Source: Linyphia triangularis (taxonomy: Eukaryota > Arthropoda > Arachnida > Araneae > Linyphiidae). Taken from it: a DNA stretch of 64,000 nt. Both the position numbers and the translations under genes were made by a program. Under the pieces are notes generated by a model. That model searched no databases and was not told the DNA's origin. It saw only the letters and a list, made by a program, of their open reading frames with translations. The stretch lies in the NCBI GenBank assembly GCA_963978545.1, contig OZ021732.1, positions 44,650,059-44,714,058 of the forward strand, in the 5' to 3' direction. This document shows, one piece after another, positions 1 to 9,637 of this stretch (positions within the stretch are counted from its first letter, which is position 1; each line of letters begins with the position of its first letter).

Positions 1-950
1 TTTTTACTAATAATGGGTTTCAGATGAAAAGTTGATTCTAAGAACCTCGATGACAACTGTTTTTCCTTCAGTTCATCAAGCTAATTAGTATACCGTACGA
101 AAACAAAATCCGAAGGCTTATAATTGATCTAATTGATGAAATAAAAAAGAGAAGTCCTGCAAATAATTCATGGAATGTTTTTAATAATTGTAAGTAGATT
201 TTTTGTCATAATTGGTCACCTACATATTGAAATAGTTAGAGGAAAACTTTAGAGGAATATTATTAATCCTAAAGAATTGTGTGCACGTGCTAGTAGGAAG
301 GGGAACAAAATTGTACTCTGGAAACTTTAGAAGTAAACCAGGGAATATATTATTCAGTATGAAGGAATGGCAAACATTTTGAGTGAGTTCTTTACTGGTA
401 ATAGTCCAACAATGGTTGAAATTCATGACTGCATATAAACAAATACTCAACTAGGTTTTTTCTACTCTATCAAAACTCAAATGTTTTAGTTGAAAAAAAA
501 AAAAAAAACTCGAAATGCTTAAGATGTACTAGACACCATTATAAATCGAAGCTAATAATTAAAAAAAAGAGAACTTCATTGAGCAAAATATTATTTTGCC
601 TTCATTCAAAATCTGAATTAACTTTATTCTTTGCAGTTAACTATTCCAGACTCCTGTGAAGACAGATTGGATGCAGAAATAACTTACTTGTTCGGAGAGA
701 TTGTTGCGTAGCTTATCTCGGAGATTATATAACGGCTTAACCCTTGTTGAGGAAATTGTCATTATCAAGAGGAGCGGAGGTAGGTTAGATTGAGTCGAGG
801 AAAATAGTGTCTTTTTTGGGGTCTGCATGAGATTTTATTAACTCAATTTTGCCACCATCGACTGCTTTAAACCAATTACTTTTGATGTTACAGTTTTGAT
901 GACTTTCTTTAGCTCAAACCCCACCTCAAGGCTTAACCCTTTTGGCTGGT
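1..950. other. AT-rich stretch, no feature recognised
   Basis: No ORF with recognisable content is present on either strand. There is an A-run near 494-509 and scattered AT tracts. The part from about 640 to 950 is less AT-rich but I could not match it to anything else in the window. Confidence 0.6.
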
Positions 951-1075
951 GAACCCTCTCTAGTGACTGCTATCAGGACCGCCACGAAATGTAGAAACAT
1001 ATTTATATCGAGCCTGGTACAACCAGATGGCGCTCTTATTTTATGCGTCGCTAAGCGATAGATGAAAATGTAAGC
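951..1075 (-). repeat. Diverged interspersed repeat, copy 1
   Basis: Read on the minus strand, this segment shares a series of blocks in the same order with 6465-6575 on the plus strand: an ATCGCTTAGCG block, a TACC(A/G)GG block and a CG(T/C)GGCGGTCC block followed by TGATAGCAG / TGCTATC-like sequence. The matches are short and separated by unalignable spacers. This is therefore an old dispersed repeat of unknown class. No terminal repeat or target duplication could be defined. Confidence 0.4.
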
Positions 1076-2128
1076 AAACTATTCTACAAACTGGATTGTA
1101 CATATGGTATTGAGATTTATCGATAGCTAAAATGTTTCTTTTTATCCTTTTATTATTTAATTAACAAACTGAAATGTGGAAAGGATAATTCTATAAAGGA
1201 GTGACTTTCATGTTTGAAAACTTTACAGGTAAGTTGTATCATGTAATTAATAAAATTGATTTCAAACTTTTAGTATTCTAAGTTAGGCTTTATCCTATCG
1301 TAACTCAAACAATCTCTCATAGAAATTAAAAAAGGTTTTATTTTATAATTCTATTTTAAATATTCTTTTGAAAATATAATTTTGTAAAACTGATGATGAT
1401 GATGTCTGTTTCCTACTGAAACAACTATCATGCAAACATTTGCTGATTTTTTAATATCATTAAAAATAGTTAGAAAGTAATCTTTCTATTTATCACTTGA
1501 TTTAAGTTGAAATTATATTTTAATGGCTATACTCGTAAACAAAACCTGATGATGTTTCTTTTCTTAGTACCAAGGAATGTAACAAGAATATACGATACCG
1601 ATGGAAGAATAGACCAGTTAGAACAATAAACGATAAAATCTTAAAAGAGAATGTAAACATTGCAACAAAAAAAAAAAAAAAAAAGACTGGTTGTGTGTTC
1701 AAGAATATCGCATTATTTTTTATTGCCTGATCATTCAAAAAGTGCCAATAAGTATTCAGCAGAATATTTTCCATAGACTGTCTGTATTTTTTTTTTTTTT
1801 TTTTTTTGGAGAAGAAAAAAAATAATCACGAATTAAAATGGCTCTTGAAATGTAATGCTAATAATGATGGTTCATAGTTAAAAAAGTATATAATAATGTT
1901 CTCAAGTAGCTCTCTTCTGAAAAATAAAAGATATATTTCACTACTTTTTATTTCAGTAGTTAGTTGCATTGATTAATGCTCGTTTTTTTTAATCATCAAT
2001 TTTATAAATGCTAAAAATATATTTTTATAATTTTTTTACTGACATTTAATTGTAAATATATAAAAACATATTCCTAGGGAATAATTTTTATGATTTCATT
2101 TTGACACTTATTTTCAAATCAACGAAGT
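1076..2128. other. AT-rich stretch, no gene
   Basis: This is low-complexity AT-rich DNA with an A-run (about 1666-1683) and a T-run (about 1787-1807). The short ORFs here run through homopolymers and have no recognisable protein features. Confidence 0.6.
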
Positions 2129-2139
2129 CTTATTTGTTT

Positions 2140-2317
2140 TCTCATCTGATGACTGTGGTTAGCTCTCTGGCCATGCATGCCAAAGGTGCCAGGTTCGAAT
2201 CACGGGATAAGGCATGTATGTTCATTGTGGTTCAGAATCAACTTTAACCTGTATGTCCCATCCACCTTAGCCGTCATTGTGTATAAGAATAGGTCGTTGA
2301 GCTCATAAACCAACCAA
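2140..2317 (+). mobile_element. tRNA-derived SINE, family 2, copy 1
   Basis: The element is flanked by an 11-bp direct repeat CTTATTTGTTT (2129-2139 and 2318-2328), a clear target-site duplication. The head carries a polymerase III A-box-like stretch (GTGGTTAGCTCTCTGG) and a B box GGTTCGAATCA near 2192. A non-tRNA body follows, and the 3' end is AAACCAACCAA. A homologous copy lies at 57579-57765 with its own TSD. tRNA-headed elements of this kind are moved by LINE machinery. The similarity and the TSD are seen directly; the LINE partner is inferred. Confidence 0.85.
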
Positions 2318-2485
2318 CTTATTTGTTTAAAAATGAAAATACCTATTTGAAATAATTTATCATGTTCTTCTTGAGGAAATACATTGCTTAAAAATGAAAT
2401 TTTAATCAGAATATTAGGTACTAGCACTTTACAACTTTTAAATTCCTATTATATTCAAAGTTGAAATACAATTTTTGTATAATAG

Positions 2486-2951
2486 TGTTATGAATTTTTC
2501 CACTGAGGCAATGATGGAACAGTTTTCACGGTTTAAAAATATTTATTCTCTCTTCAGAAAACTCACAAAATTTATTCACAGGCAACAGTTTAATTCCTCT
2601 CAAGCTTCAACACAAGCTTCAACGAAAATAACTTCGAATTCAGCGATTGTACAAGCTCACTCCAATAGGTAAACAAAGCGATCAGCTTTCAACGAACTCC
2701 GAAGTCAATCTGAAAAACTTTCCCGTTCTCCAGTCTTTTTATATACAAGCGCGTGAGACATTCTCGAAATTTCCAGCCAATTCATAGAAAAGAAATATCT
2801 CGAAACTTCTCGATGCTTTAGGTGTTGCCACCTTTTTCTAACTTGTATAATCGCTATTAATTAATAAATAAAATAAGATAAAAATAAATTACAATAGAAT
2901 TTTGAAATAATACGTCACTATTTACAATATATACAGACAATTTGTGCAACA
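2486..2951 (-). repeat. 3' LTR of the Gypsy element
   Basis: This 466-bp repeat matches 5610-6075. On the minus strand it begins TGTTGCACAAATTG and ends in ATAACA. An AATAAA polyadenylation signal on the minus strand lies at 2542-2547. Confidence 0.93.
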
Positions 2952-2963
2952 TTTCCCCCTTCT
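2952..2963 (-). promoter_or_regulatory. Polypurine tract
   Basis: On the minus strand AGAAGGGGGAAA abuts the 3' LTR start TGTTG. This is the position and composition expected for the plus-strand primer of a Gypsy element. Confidence 0.8.
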
Positions 2964-3003
2964 TAAAGACTGCACGTCCCGGGCAGTGAAGTCCTTAAGC
3001 CAT

Positions 3004-5577
3004 TCAATGACTTCTACCATAATATGGGGCTAGCCTATTGTAGTGTACAACTCTAGGTTTACAGGAAGGTGTCCTTTGAATTCTCACCACGACGTCGTTG
3101 ATCTTCTTAAGGATCCCATACGGCCCTTCCCAGTTCGTCTGGAGCTTAGGGGAGAGCCCTTTCCGACGTTTGTCACCTTCCTGGAATGAACGGTCCATGG
3201 CCTTGGCATAGTACCGGATCTTCACGCGCTCCGTCATGATGTTGTTTCTCTCTCTGGCGAACCGATGTACGGCTTTCAAACGTGCCTGCAGATCATCTAG
3301 ATACTGGACAGGCGAGGAAGGAGTGTCCTGTGGTTGTCCAAAGAGGAGGTTGCTGGGGAGCCTAAGGTCTCTTCCACACATCGTTATAGATGGAGAAAAT
3401 CCGGTGGTCTCGTGAGTTGCACTCCCGTATGCCAACAGAAGCGGTGAAAGTTTCTGATCCCCATCTTGCTGGTTATATGATTTTGAGATTGAGTCCGAAT
3501 CATCCGCGGGTGCAGCTGATAGATCCCGGGACCTCCGTTCGATGCTTGTAACAGGAGTACGGATTTCGATTCCCTCTTCACTAACTTTGTCCATTTCCAC
3601 ATGAACCACTTCCTGGGAGGGTTTCATCAACGTCACTTTCTTCGGTTCTCTGTCCGAGGCTGGTGAGGTACTTTTCATAGATGTGGACTCTTCAGCATTC
3701 TCTATGACATTGTCTTCATGAGCCATAATCCGATATACGCACAGCTCTTTCATGTCTAGATCGTGCAAAGGAACTTCGCCTCTCCATGTTTGCAGCTTGC
3801 TTTTCTCAAAATTCAGCGTAATTCCATTTTTCTTCAAAAAGTCTAGTCCGAGAATGCACGGATCTACGATTTCGGCAACATAAACGGTGTGCTTGTAGGT
3901 GCTAAATCCAAGGGCAATTTCCACTTCCAATTTCCCATGCACAGAGATATTACCACCGGACACAGTTTGTAGCGAAGCAGAGGGCGCTGTGTAGAGGAGT
4001 CGGCTGTTCAGGCGACGAGCCACGTCCGTCCTTACGATCGTTACGTTCGCTCCCGAATCGACGATTAGACGACATGGAGTTCCGTCGATCTCCCCCTTCA
4101 CGAATAAACCCTGGTTTCCTCCTTGTCGGGATGAAACGTGGAAACGACTGGTCGGGGCTTCACCTGTTCTACATTGCAGCTCCTGCCCTGCGAGATGGCA
4201 TCTTCCTAGATTCAGTTGTTGAGATTCCGTGGTAGTGTTATCCCTTTTCTTTTTCAAATCAAGGTAGTTACGTCGTAGATGCCCTTCCCGTTTGCAGTGC
4301 CAGCAAATGACTCTGGTCCTTCGATCCCTGGCTCCGGGATAGCTTCTCATCATTCGATCAATTTTGCTTTCCAGTTCTCGAAGCTTTCTGGTGACAAAGT
4401 CAGAAGAATCCTCGGCTAATGCACCACGCACATATCGTCGGTCTTTTCCAGAAGCTAGCTGCGCGGCTTCCACTCTCATGGCGTACACTAGGGTCGACTT
4501 CAGGTTTTTGTTTTGGGGTAACCTTACCGCCTGCTGCACATCGGGATCTTGAATAGCGTCGATGAAATACTGCAGAGAAAGATCGTCTCGTACATCCGGG
4601 GGACAGTCTGGGAAAGCGAGGAGCGACAGTCTTTCTATATCCGACGCCAATTCTTGAAGAGTTTCATTAGCCTTCTGCTGTCTCACTTTCAATTGCAGTC
4701 TGTTGTAATCCTTTAGATGCTGCTCCCCAAACCTTAACTCCAACGCATTTGCCAGCGCCACGAATTCTCCCCGCTTCTCTTCAGGTAGTGTCTGTAAAAT
4801 GTCAGCAGCTTCACCTCGAAGAGATGCTGCGAGATGGAATGCCTTCGAAGTATCGTCCCAACCATTCGCAGAAGCAATAATTTCAAACTGCGTTTGATAA
4901 ACGCGCCAGGAAGACTTTCCATCAAAAGTGGCCACTTTGATGTTGGAACGTGGTGCTAAAACTGCAGTGGAAACCTCCTCCCAGTTCGGTGATGCAGCTG
5001 CCACAGTACCGCGAATTTCCAGTTTTCGAAGTTTCTCTTCCATAGCGTCAATAAACCTTCCCTGCTCTTTTTTCAGGGTGGAAACTTCTTCTTTCATTTC
5101 ATTTCTAGCAGTCGTGATTTCTCTTTCTATGGTAGATACCTTTTCTTCCATTTCATCCCTTACAGCAATGAGAACGTCTTCTTTCACGGAATGCAGGACC
5201 GATGATGTCTCCATAATAGTAGATTCTACCATTGACGCTAGCTCCGTTTTCATTTCTTCCCTGATCTTGATTACGGCTGCGGATGTGGACTCGCACTTAT
5301 CGGCCAAAGCTTTCATGTCAGATGACGTTGCGTTTTGCAAAGCTTTAAAATCTGATGATGTCGCTTCTTGTAAAGCTTTAATATCTGACGATGTTGCTTC
5401 TTGACTGGCGGCAATGGCGGCGGCGAGTTCGGCATTCGTCGTTTCTTGGCGGGCTTGACCGGCGGCAATCGTAGCGGAAAGTTCGGCTGCGGTGGTTTCT
5501 TGGCAGGCTTTCATTCCAGCAATCACTTCCATCAACTGCTTCATTTGGTCTTCCATCATTCCTCTAGTTGTCGGCAT
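3004..5577 (-). CDS. Gag-protease-integrase C-terminal fusion polyprotein (RT/RNase H deleted)
   Basis: A single 857-codon ORF. Residues 1-200 are a Gag N-terminal region rich in Ala/Glu/Gln with heptad-like content and three 11-residue repeats (59-91). A Ty3-type Gag domain follows (about 205-390, with ATFDGKSSW near 216-224). The zinc knuckle at 425-438 keeps C425, C428 and H433, but its fourth ligand is Tyr438 instead of Cys. An aspartic protease follows, with VDSGANVTIV (catalytic D507) and the ILGLDF flap-side motif at 575-580. After a low-homology linker (about 600-700) the frame continues into an integrase C-terminal segment (about 705-857) with the AHETTGFSP-like region and a terminal chromo/GPY-type stretch (NWEGPYGILKK). 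No YxDD reverse transcriptase or DDE integrase core is present. The start Met is 33 nt inside the LTR edge, just after the primer site. The ORF being open across the deletion suggests either a very recent event or selection for Gag production. Confidence 0.92.
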   Translation of the reverse strand: MPTTRGMMEDQMKQLMEVIAGMKACQETTAAELSATIAAGQARQETTNAELAAAIAASQEATSSDIKALQEATSSDFKALQNATSSDMKALADKCESTSAAVIKIREEMKTELASMVESTIMETSSVLHSVKEDVLIAVRDEMEEKVSTIEREITTARNEMKEEVSTLKKEQGRFIDAMEEKLRKLEIRGTVAAASPNWEEVSTAVLAPRSNIKVATFDGKSSWRVYQTQFEIIASANGWDDTSKAFHLAASLRGEAADILQTLPEEKRGEFVALANALELRFGEQHLKDYNRLQLKVRQQKANETLQELASDIERLSLLAFPDCPPDVRDDLSLQYFIDAIQDPDVQQAVRLPQNKNLKSTLVYAMRVEAAQLASGKDRRYVRGALAEDSSDFVTRKLRELESKIDRMMRSYPGARDRRTRVICWHCKREGHLRRNYLDLKKKRDNTTTESQQLNLGRCHLAGQELQCRTGEAPTSRFHVSSRQGGNQGLFVKGEIDGTPCRLIVDSGANVTIVRTDVARRLNSRLLYTAPSASLQTVSGGNISVHGKLEVEIALGFSTYKHTVYVAEIVDPCILGLDFLKKNGITLNFEKSKLQTWRGEVPLHDLDMKELCVYRIMAHEDNVIENAEESTSMKSTSPASDREPKKVTLMKPSQEVVHVEMDKVSEEGIEIRTPVTSIERRSRDLSAAPADDSDSISKSYNQQDGDQKLSPLLLAYGSATHETTGFSPSITMCGRDLRLPSNLLFGQPQDTPSSPVQYLDDLQARLKAVHRFARERNNIMTERVKIRYYAKAMDRSFQEGDKRRKGLSPKLQTNWEGPYGILKKINDVVVRIQRTPSCKPRVVHYNRLAPYYGRSH

Positions 5578-5589
5578 TCAAAATTACGA

Positions 5590-5608
5590 GACCCCACTTC
5601 TGACACCA
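5590..5608 (-). promoter_or_regulatory. Primer-binding site, tRNA-Leu-like
   Basis: One base inside the 5' LTR the minus strand reads TGGTGTCAGAAGTGGGGTC. This matches the complement of the 3' end of animal tRNA-Leu isoacceptors, including the TGG that pairs with the CCA tail. The tRNA assignment is from memory of the tRNA 3' sequence. Confidence 0.7.
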
Positions 5609-5609
5609 C

Positions 5610-6075
5610 TGTTATGAATTTTTCCACTGAGGCAATGATGGAACAGTTTTCACGGTTTAAAAATATTTATTCTCTCTTCAGAAAACTCACAAAATTTATT
5701 CACAGGCAACAGTTTAATTCCTCTCAAGCTTCAACACAAGCTTCAACGAAAATAACTTCGAATTCAGCGATTGTACAAGCTCACTCCAATAGGTAAACAA
5801 AGCGATCAGCTTTCAACGAACTCCGAAGTCAATCTGAAAAACTTTCCCGTTCTCCAGTCTTTTTATATACAAGCGCGTGAGACATTCTCGAAATTTCCAG
5901 CCAATTCATAGAAAAGAAATATCTCGAAACTTCTCGATGCTTTAGGTGTTGCCACCTTTTTCTAACTTGTATAATCGCTATTAATTAATAAATAAAATAA
6001 GATAAAAATAAATTACAATAGAATTTTGAAATAATACGTCACTATTTACAATATATACAGACAATTTGTGCAACA
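5610..6075 (-). repeat. 5' LTR of the Gypsy element (promoter LTR)
   Basis: This 466-bp repeat matches the 3' LTR. On the minus strand it contains a TATATAAAAAG box at about 5859-5869 that would drive the internal ORF. Confidence 0.93.
5859..5869 (-). promoter_or_regulatory. LTR TATA box
   Basis: TATATAAAAAG on the minus strand lies inside the 5' LTR, upstream of the primer site and gag, consistent with the U3/R boundary. The equivalent copy in the 3' LTR lies about 3,124 bp away. Confidence 0.55.
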
Positions 6076-6080
6076 ATAGT

Positions 6081-6464
6081 TTAGTGTTTGTATTTTTGTA
6101 ATGTTTATTCTTTTAAATACATACTGTTTTAATGTATTGCTTGTTATGGTATTGAAATTATTTAAGATATATTAGTATATGAATATATTTCAGAAAATTT
6201 TCAACCCGAATAATCTACTATAAAAGGAATATTAGTAATATTGAAAAAATCTAGTTATAATTTCAAGAATTTGCCACAGTGTTTTAATTTAAATCCCACT
6301 CTCGGTTCTTTTACTTCATGAAATTAAATGTTGTATCTGAATATTCTACAATTAAACAACTTAACGTATTAAAACATTTAATAACTCACTACATAATATT
6401 TTATAGAAATTACCAGAGATGTTTCATTACATCTGTGGATTACGGATTACGGTAGACGGTCTTC
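6081..6464. other. AT-rich stretch, nothing recognised
   Basis: No ORF, repeat or terminal structure was found in this interval. Confidence 0.6.
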
Positions 6465-6575
6465 GTGTTTTAATCCATCGCTTAGCGTGACGTCATCAAA
6501 CTTAGTACCGGGCCCTATACAGAGTAGAGAGTCTCTTAGTTTCGCGGCGGTCCCGCTGCTATCCCCCGTAACATC
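6465..6575 (+). repeat. Diverged interspersed repeat, copy 2
   Basis: Shares ordered blocks (ATCGCTTAGCG, TACCGGG, CGCGGCGGTCC) with the minus strand of 951-1075. It is GC-richer than its surroundings. The class is unknown. Confidence 0.4.
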
Positions 6576-6841
6576 TGTTTATTACATCACTTCGTGTTCC
6601 ATACACCAATTCCCAAATCAATAATTATTCCGCAACTAAACAATATAATGAAAGTGGTTGAGTGACAGTTATAGAAAACAAATTGGCGCTTTTCCCCACA
6701 CGAAACTAGTTTTAAGGATATAAAAATTTGTATTAGCTTATATCTCAAGCAGGAGGTCAACATTCATAGGTATAATAATATATTGACAACTATTTTTGTC
6801 CCCAAGGTCATCAATTAAGCATTTTGTTTTCTAATTTAATA

Positions 6842-7015
6842 CAGTCAAACGTTATTAACGCGAAGTCGATGAGGCCTCCGAAATAGTTCGCGTTAACCGA
6901 ACTTCATGTCAAACGAATAAATTAACGTTAAGTTTTAAGTACGAAGATCTACTTTTACTTCGCGTTAAACGAGATTTCATGTTAAGCGATTTCGCGTTAA
7001 CGGGATTTAGACCAT
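6842..7015. mobile_element. TA-flanked MITE, copy 1 (pogo/Tc1-like ends)
   Basis: Begins CAGTCAAACGTTATTAACGC after a TA and is homologous along its length to the better-preserved copy at 58900-59071. The right end has decayed (GGGATTTAGACCATAC where the sister copy has a clean GACTGTA end). The short non-coding body and TA target fit the Tc1/mariner/pogo superfamily. Confidence 0.7.
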
Positions 7016-8908
7016 ACTTCCAAAATATCCTTATTAACGATCTTTAGCGAATAGGGAGCACAGCCTCCTCGTACTTTTTACTACATTAGAAAATAATTCA
7101 TACCCAAAAACTTTGCGATGCTGAAAGAAGAGAGTTTGTTGTACTGTAGACGCAATTCTAAAGTTTAGATTGCGAAATTCTTTTTATTAATTTAGAATAA
7201 TTATGGCAACTTCTCGACGAGAACGTATGCCTTTAACGTACTCATCCTCGTCATAATTGGAAATCCTTTGCATACTTAAAAAATGTCGATTCAGTAACTA
7301 AACAATTTAAAAAACTTTCTGCAAAACCCCTTATAATTTCACTAATGAGGTAAGATGGTTGATGTATTAATTTCTTCTTTTTTTTTAGATGACCGGACTT
7401 TCACTCGCGGGAAAGCCAGGAACTTCATTGAAAATAATAATCCACTAATTGGCTCCTCATGAAACCACTTGGAGCTTCATATTTTATTTGTACTTGAACA
7501 ATTAATTAAAATTGACTTAGTGACTTTGAATCCTAATAAGATATCTTACATCGTTCCAATTGGGTTAGAGCGGGGGAGAAATCTGAAATAAATATTTTGT
7601 TAAAGTGGTTTGGAAACTTTGATCAAATATTTATTTTGTCAGTTGCACAAATACGTGTTTTAAAAAATTGTAAGCCGATAGTTAATTTCTTGAATGTCGT
7701 GGTACTTTGTGTTCAATTACAATTTAAAATATAGTTTTAATTCACCATGCAATGCCATACAAAATAAGTTATCACCATTTAAAAGAGAAATTAATAATTT
7801 GGTTGATAGTCTTTGCTTTATATGAAGTAGTGAATTATGTGATTTGGTCGAAACATTTTGAACTATCAGTTGAGTAAGTCAATTTAAGTGCAAGCATTAT
7901 ATTGTTGACATGAGGAGAGTTGATTTACAGACTTAGTTCGAACAAACCTTAAACATGAATTCAAAGAGGAATTTTTTTTTTTTTTTTTGGACTCATTCGC
8001 TGCTTTAGCCAGATTTATATATATATTTTTTTTTTTTTTTTTTTTAATAAAATACTTACATTTCAAATATTAATGCTGTGCATTTGCTACCCAGAGGTGT
8101 TGTACCCAGCCACACGCAACGTCACAGAAGGGTTGTTGGATTCTTCCCTTTCTCCTTCGGAGAAGATGAAGGAATGTCAACCTATTATTAATATTATATG
8201 TCTACGTGGGTTTTCCCAAAATTGGTAGTTGCAATGGCGGTGTTACGGTGATTGGCGAAAAGGAAACTAATCACCAACAGCGGTAATAATGATATTAATA
8301 AAAACAGCAACAAATGCTAAGCTGCGAAGAACACTTGTTTGGCAGTCTCTACCAGAAATGTCCATCTCGAATGAAAGAAAACTGAAAAATCTTACGAGGC
8401 AACCCGTTACACTACTAGAATCGCAGACAAATGGTAAAAAATGTATCAAGTTGTCCTATTTATTATATGGTTCAGGTTAAAACGAGGATGAAACACGTAA
8501 TAGCGGTATAAAAGAAGGGCTGATATATTTATACTCTTGACAAGAATTTAAATTGGACACATCGCACATATCTAATTTTGTCTGATTTTTGTAATCTTCA
8601 GATTATTATAGCCTAGGTAAAAGTTTCTCCTACATGGGTGTAAAAGTTAAAAGTAAGGGAAAAATAATATAACCCATATAATATAAATCCTGCATATGGA
8701 TTGCCAATTTTTATATGCAATTGCAACTTCTTGACACTGATCGAGTATTCATAGTGTTTGACTACTATATGAACAAAAGAACAATTTCGATTTACTTACT
8801 TTCATCTCCCCCCCCCCCTCCTCCCCTCCAAAAAAACCCCCCACCCTTGATTGAATACATTGTCATCGTCAACCATCTACGAAAGCTGATAAGTCTGACG
8901 TAAGGCAA
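7016..8908. other. Unassigned AT-rich DNA with T-runs
   Basis: T-runs lie near 7971-7988 and 8026-8045. The part 8090-8470 is less AT-rich and has overlapping 60-63 codon ORFs on both strands, but I recognise nothing in them. A C-run lies at about 8806-8818. Confidence 0.5.
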
Positions 8909-8922
8909 CAGCAACACGTATA

Positions 8923-9140
8923 CTTTATTTATTTTGATTAAAAAAATTTTGGCAACAGGAAAGGATTTCATTAATGATTGCTTAAAATTATTTTACTTAT
9001 GGCGTTGTTACACAACGCAAAGTTGAATTGACTGGACTACACTCCATAATAAATTTATGGACTCGCTTTCAATTATCTTTTATTTATTTGAATTAAAACA
9101 ATTTTGACAACAGGAAAGAGTTACAACAAATGATTTATTA
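8923..9140 (+). repeat. Diverged direct repeat pair
   Basis: The segment 8923-8984 is repeated at about 9077-9140. Both copies have a TTTATTTATTT(T)GA start, an ATTTTGGCAACAGGAAAG / ATTTTGACAACAGGAAAG core and an AATGATTG/AATGATTT end. The offset is about 155 bp. The second copy runs directly into the palindromic MITE cluster. Confidence 0.55.
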
Positions 9141-9141
9141 A

Positions 9142-9312
9142 AGCTTGGCGTCCTTTTATGGCTGAGCTGAGCAGAGTGGATTAGAGCCAATTACAAGTCT
9201 GTCAACGTCCATTGTAGCACGAGCCTCGTGTACGTTGAGAACCTTGTAATTGACTCTAATCTAATCCACTCCGCTCTGCTCTGATCTGCTTAGCGATAGT
9301 GGACGCCAAGCT
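9142..9312. mobile_element. Foldback MITE unit 1
   Basis: A near-complete palindrome of about 171 bp. It starts AGCTTGGCGTCC and ends with the reverse complement GGACGCCAAGCT. Inner arms include GGATTAGAGCCAATTACAAG and its inverted copy, with ACGAGCCTCGT at the centre. It is bordered by TAA (9139-9141) and TTA (9313-9315). Confidence 0.85.
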
Positions 9313-9315
9313 TTA

Positions 9316-9452
9316 AGCTTGGCGTCCACTATCGTTGAGCAGAGCAGAGCGGAGTGGATTAGAGCCAATTACTTGTGCTACAATGGCCGTTGACAGCCTT
9401 GTAATTGGCTATAATCTAATCTGCTCTGCTCAGTGATGGTGGACGCCAAGCT
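9316..9452. mobile_element. Foldback MITE unit 2, centre deleted
   Basis: Same family as units 1 and 3 with the same AGCTTGGCGTCC ends, but only 137 bp because the central palindrome and part of one arm are missing. It is bordered by TTA and TAA. Confidence 0.85.
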
Positions 9453-9455
9453 TAA

Positions 9456-9634
9456 AGCTAGGTCCCCACTATTGCTGAGCAGAGCAGATGGGAGGGGATT
9501 AGAGCCAATTCCAAGGCTACCAACGTCTACTGTAGCACGAGCCTCGTGCTACAATGGACGTTGACAGCCTTGTAATTGGCTCTAATCAACTCCGGATCTG
9601 CTCTGCTCAGCTCAGCGATAATGGACGCCTAGCT
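9456..9634. mobile_element. Foldback MITE unit 3
   Basis: A 179-bp palindromic unit with an intact centre (GTAGCACGAGCCTCGTGCTAC region near 9530-9553) and slightly mutated ends (AGCTAGGTCC, GGACGCCTAGCT). It is bordered by TAA (9453-9455) and TCA (9635-9637). Confidence 0.85.
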
Positions 9635-9637
9635 TCA

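Larger units (their letters stand above)
2486..6075 (-). mobile_element. Ty3/Gypsy LTR retrotransposon, internally deleted, very young
   Basis: Two 466-bp LTRs flank a 2,658-bp internal region on the minus strand, and read side by side I find no difference between them. They start TG and end CA on either strand and are bordered by ATAG (2482-2485 and 6076-6079), a 4-bp target duplication; AATAG at 5 bp fits if each LTR is one base shorter. A primer-binding site, a purine tract and one long gag-protease ORF lie in the expected order. Complete Gypsy elements also encode reverse transcriptase, RNase H and a full integrase, and these are missing here: the protease region runs almost directly into the integrase C-terminus. 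Matching LTRs imply recent insertion, so the truncated form was probably mobilised by a full-length relative. Confidence 0.93.

Noticed and set aside
4928..5404. 158-codon plus-strand ORF
   Set aside because: It is antisense to the Gag N-terminus and owes its openness to the repeated Gag codons.
5401..5796. 131-codon plus-strand ORF across the LTR
   Set aside because: It overlaps the primer site and LTR on the antisense strand, and its second half is the LTR itself, which also appears at 2475-2672.
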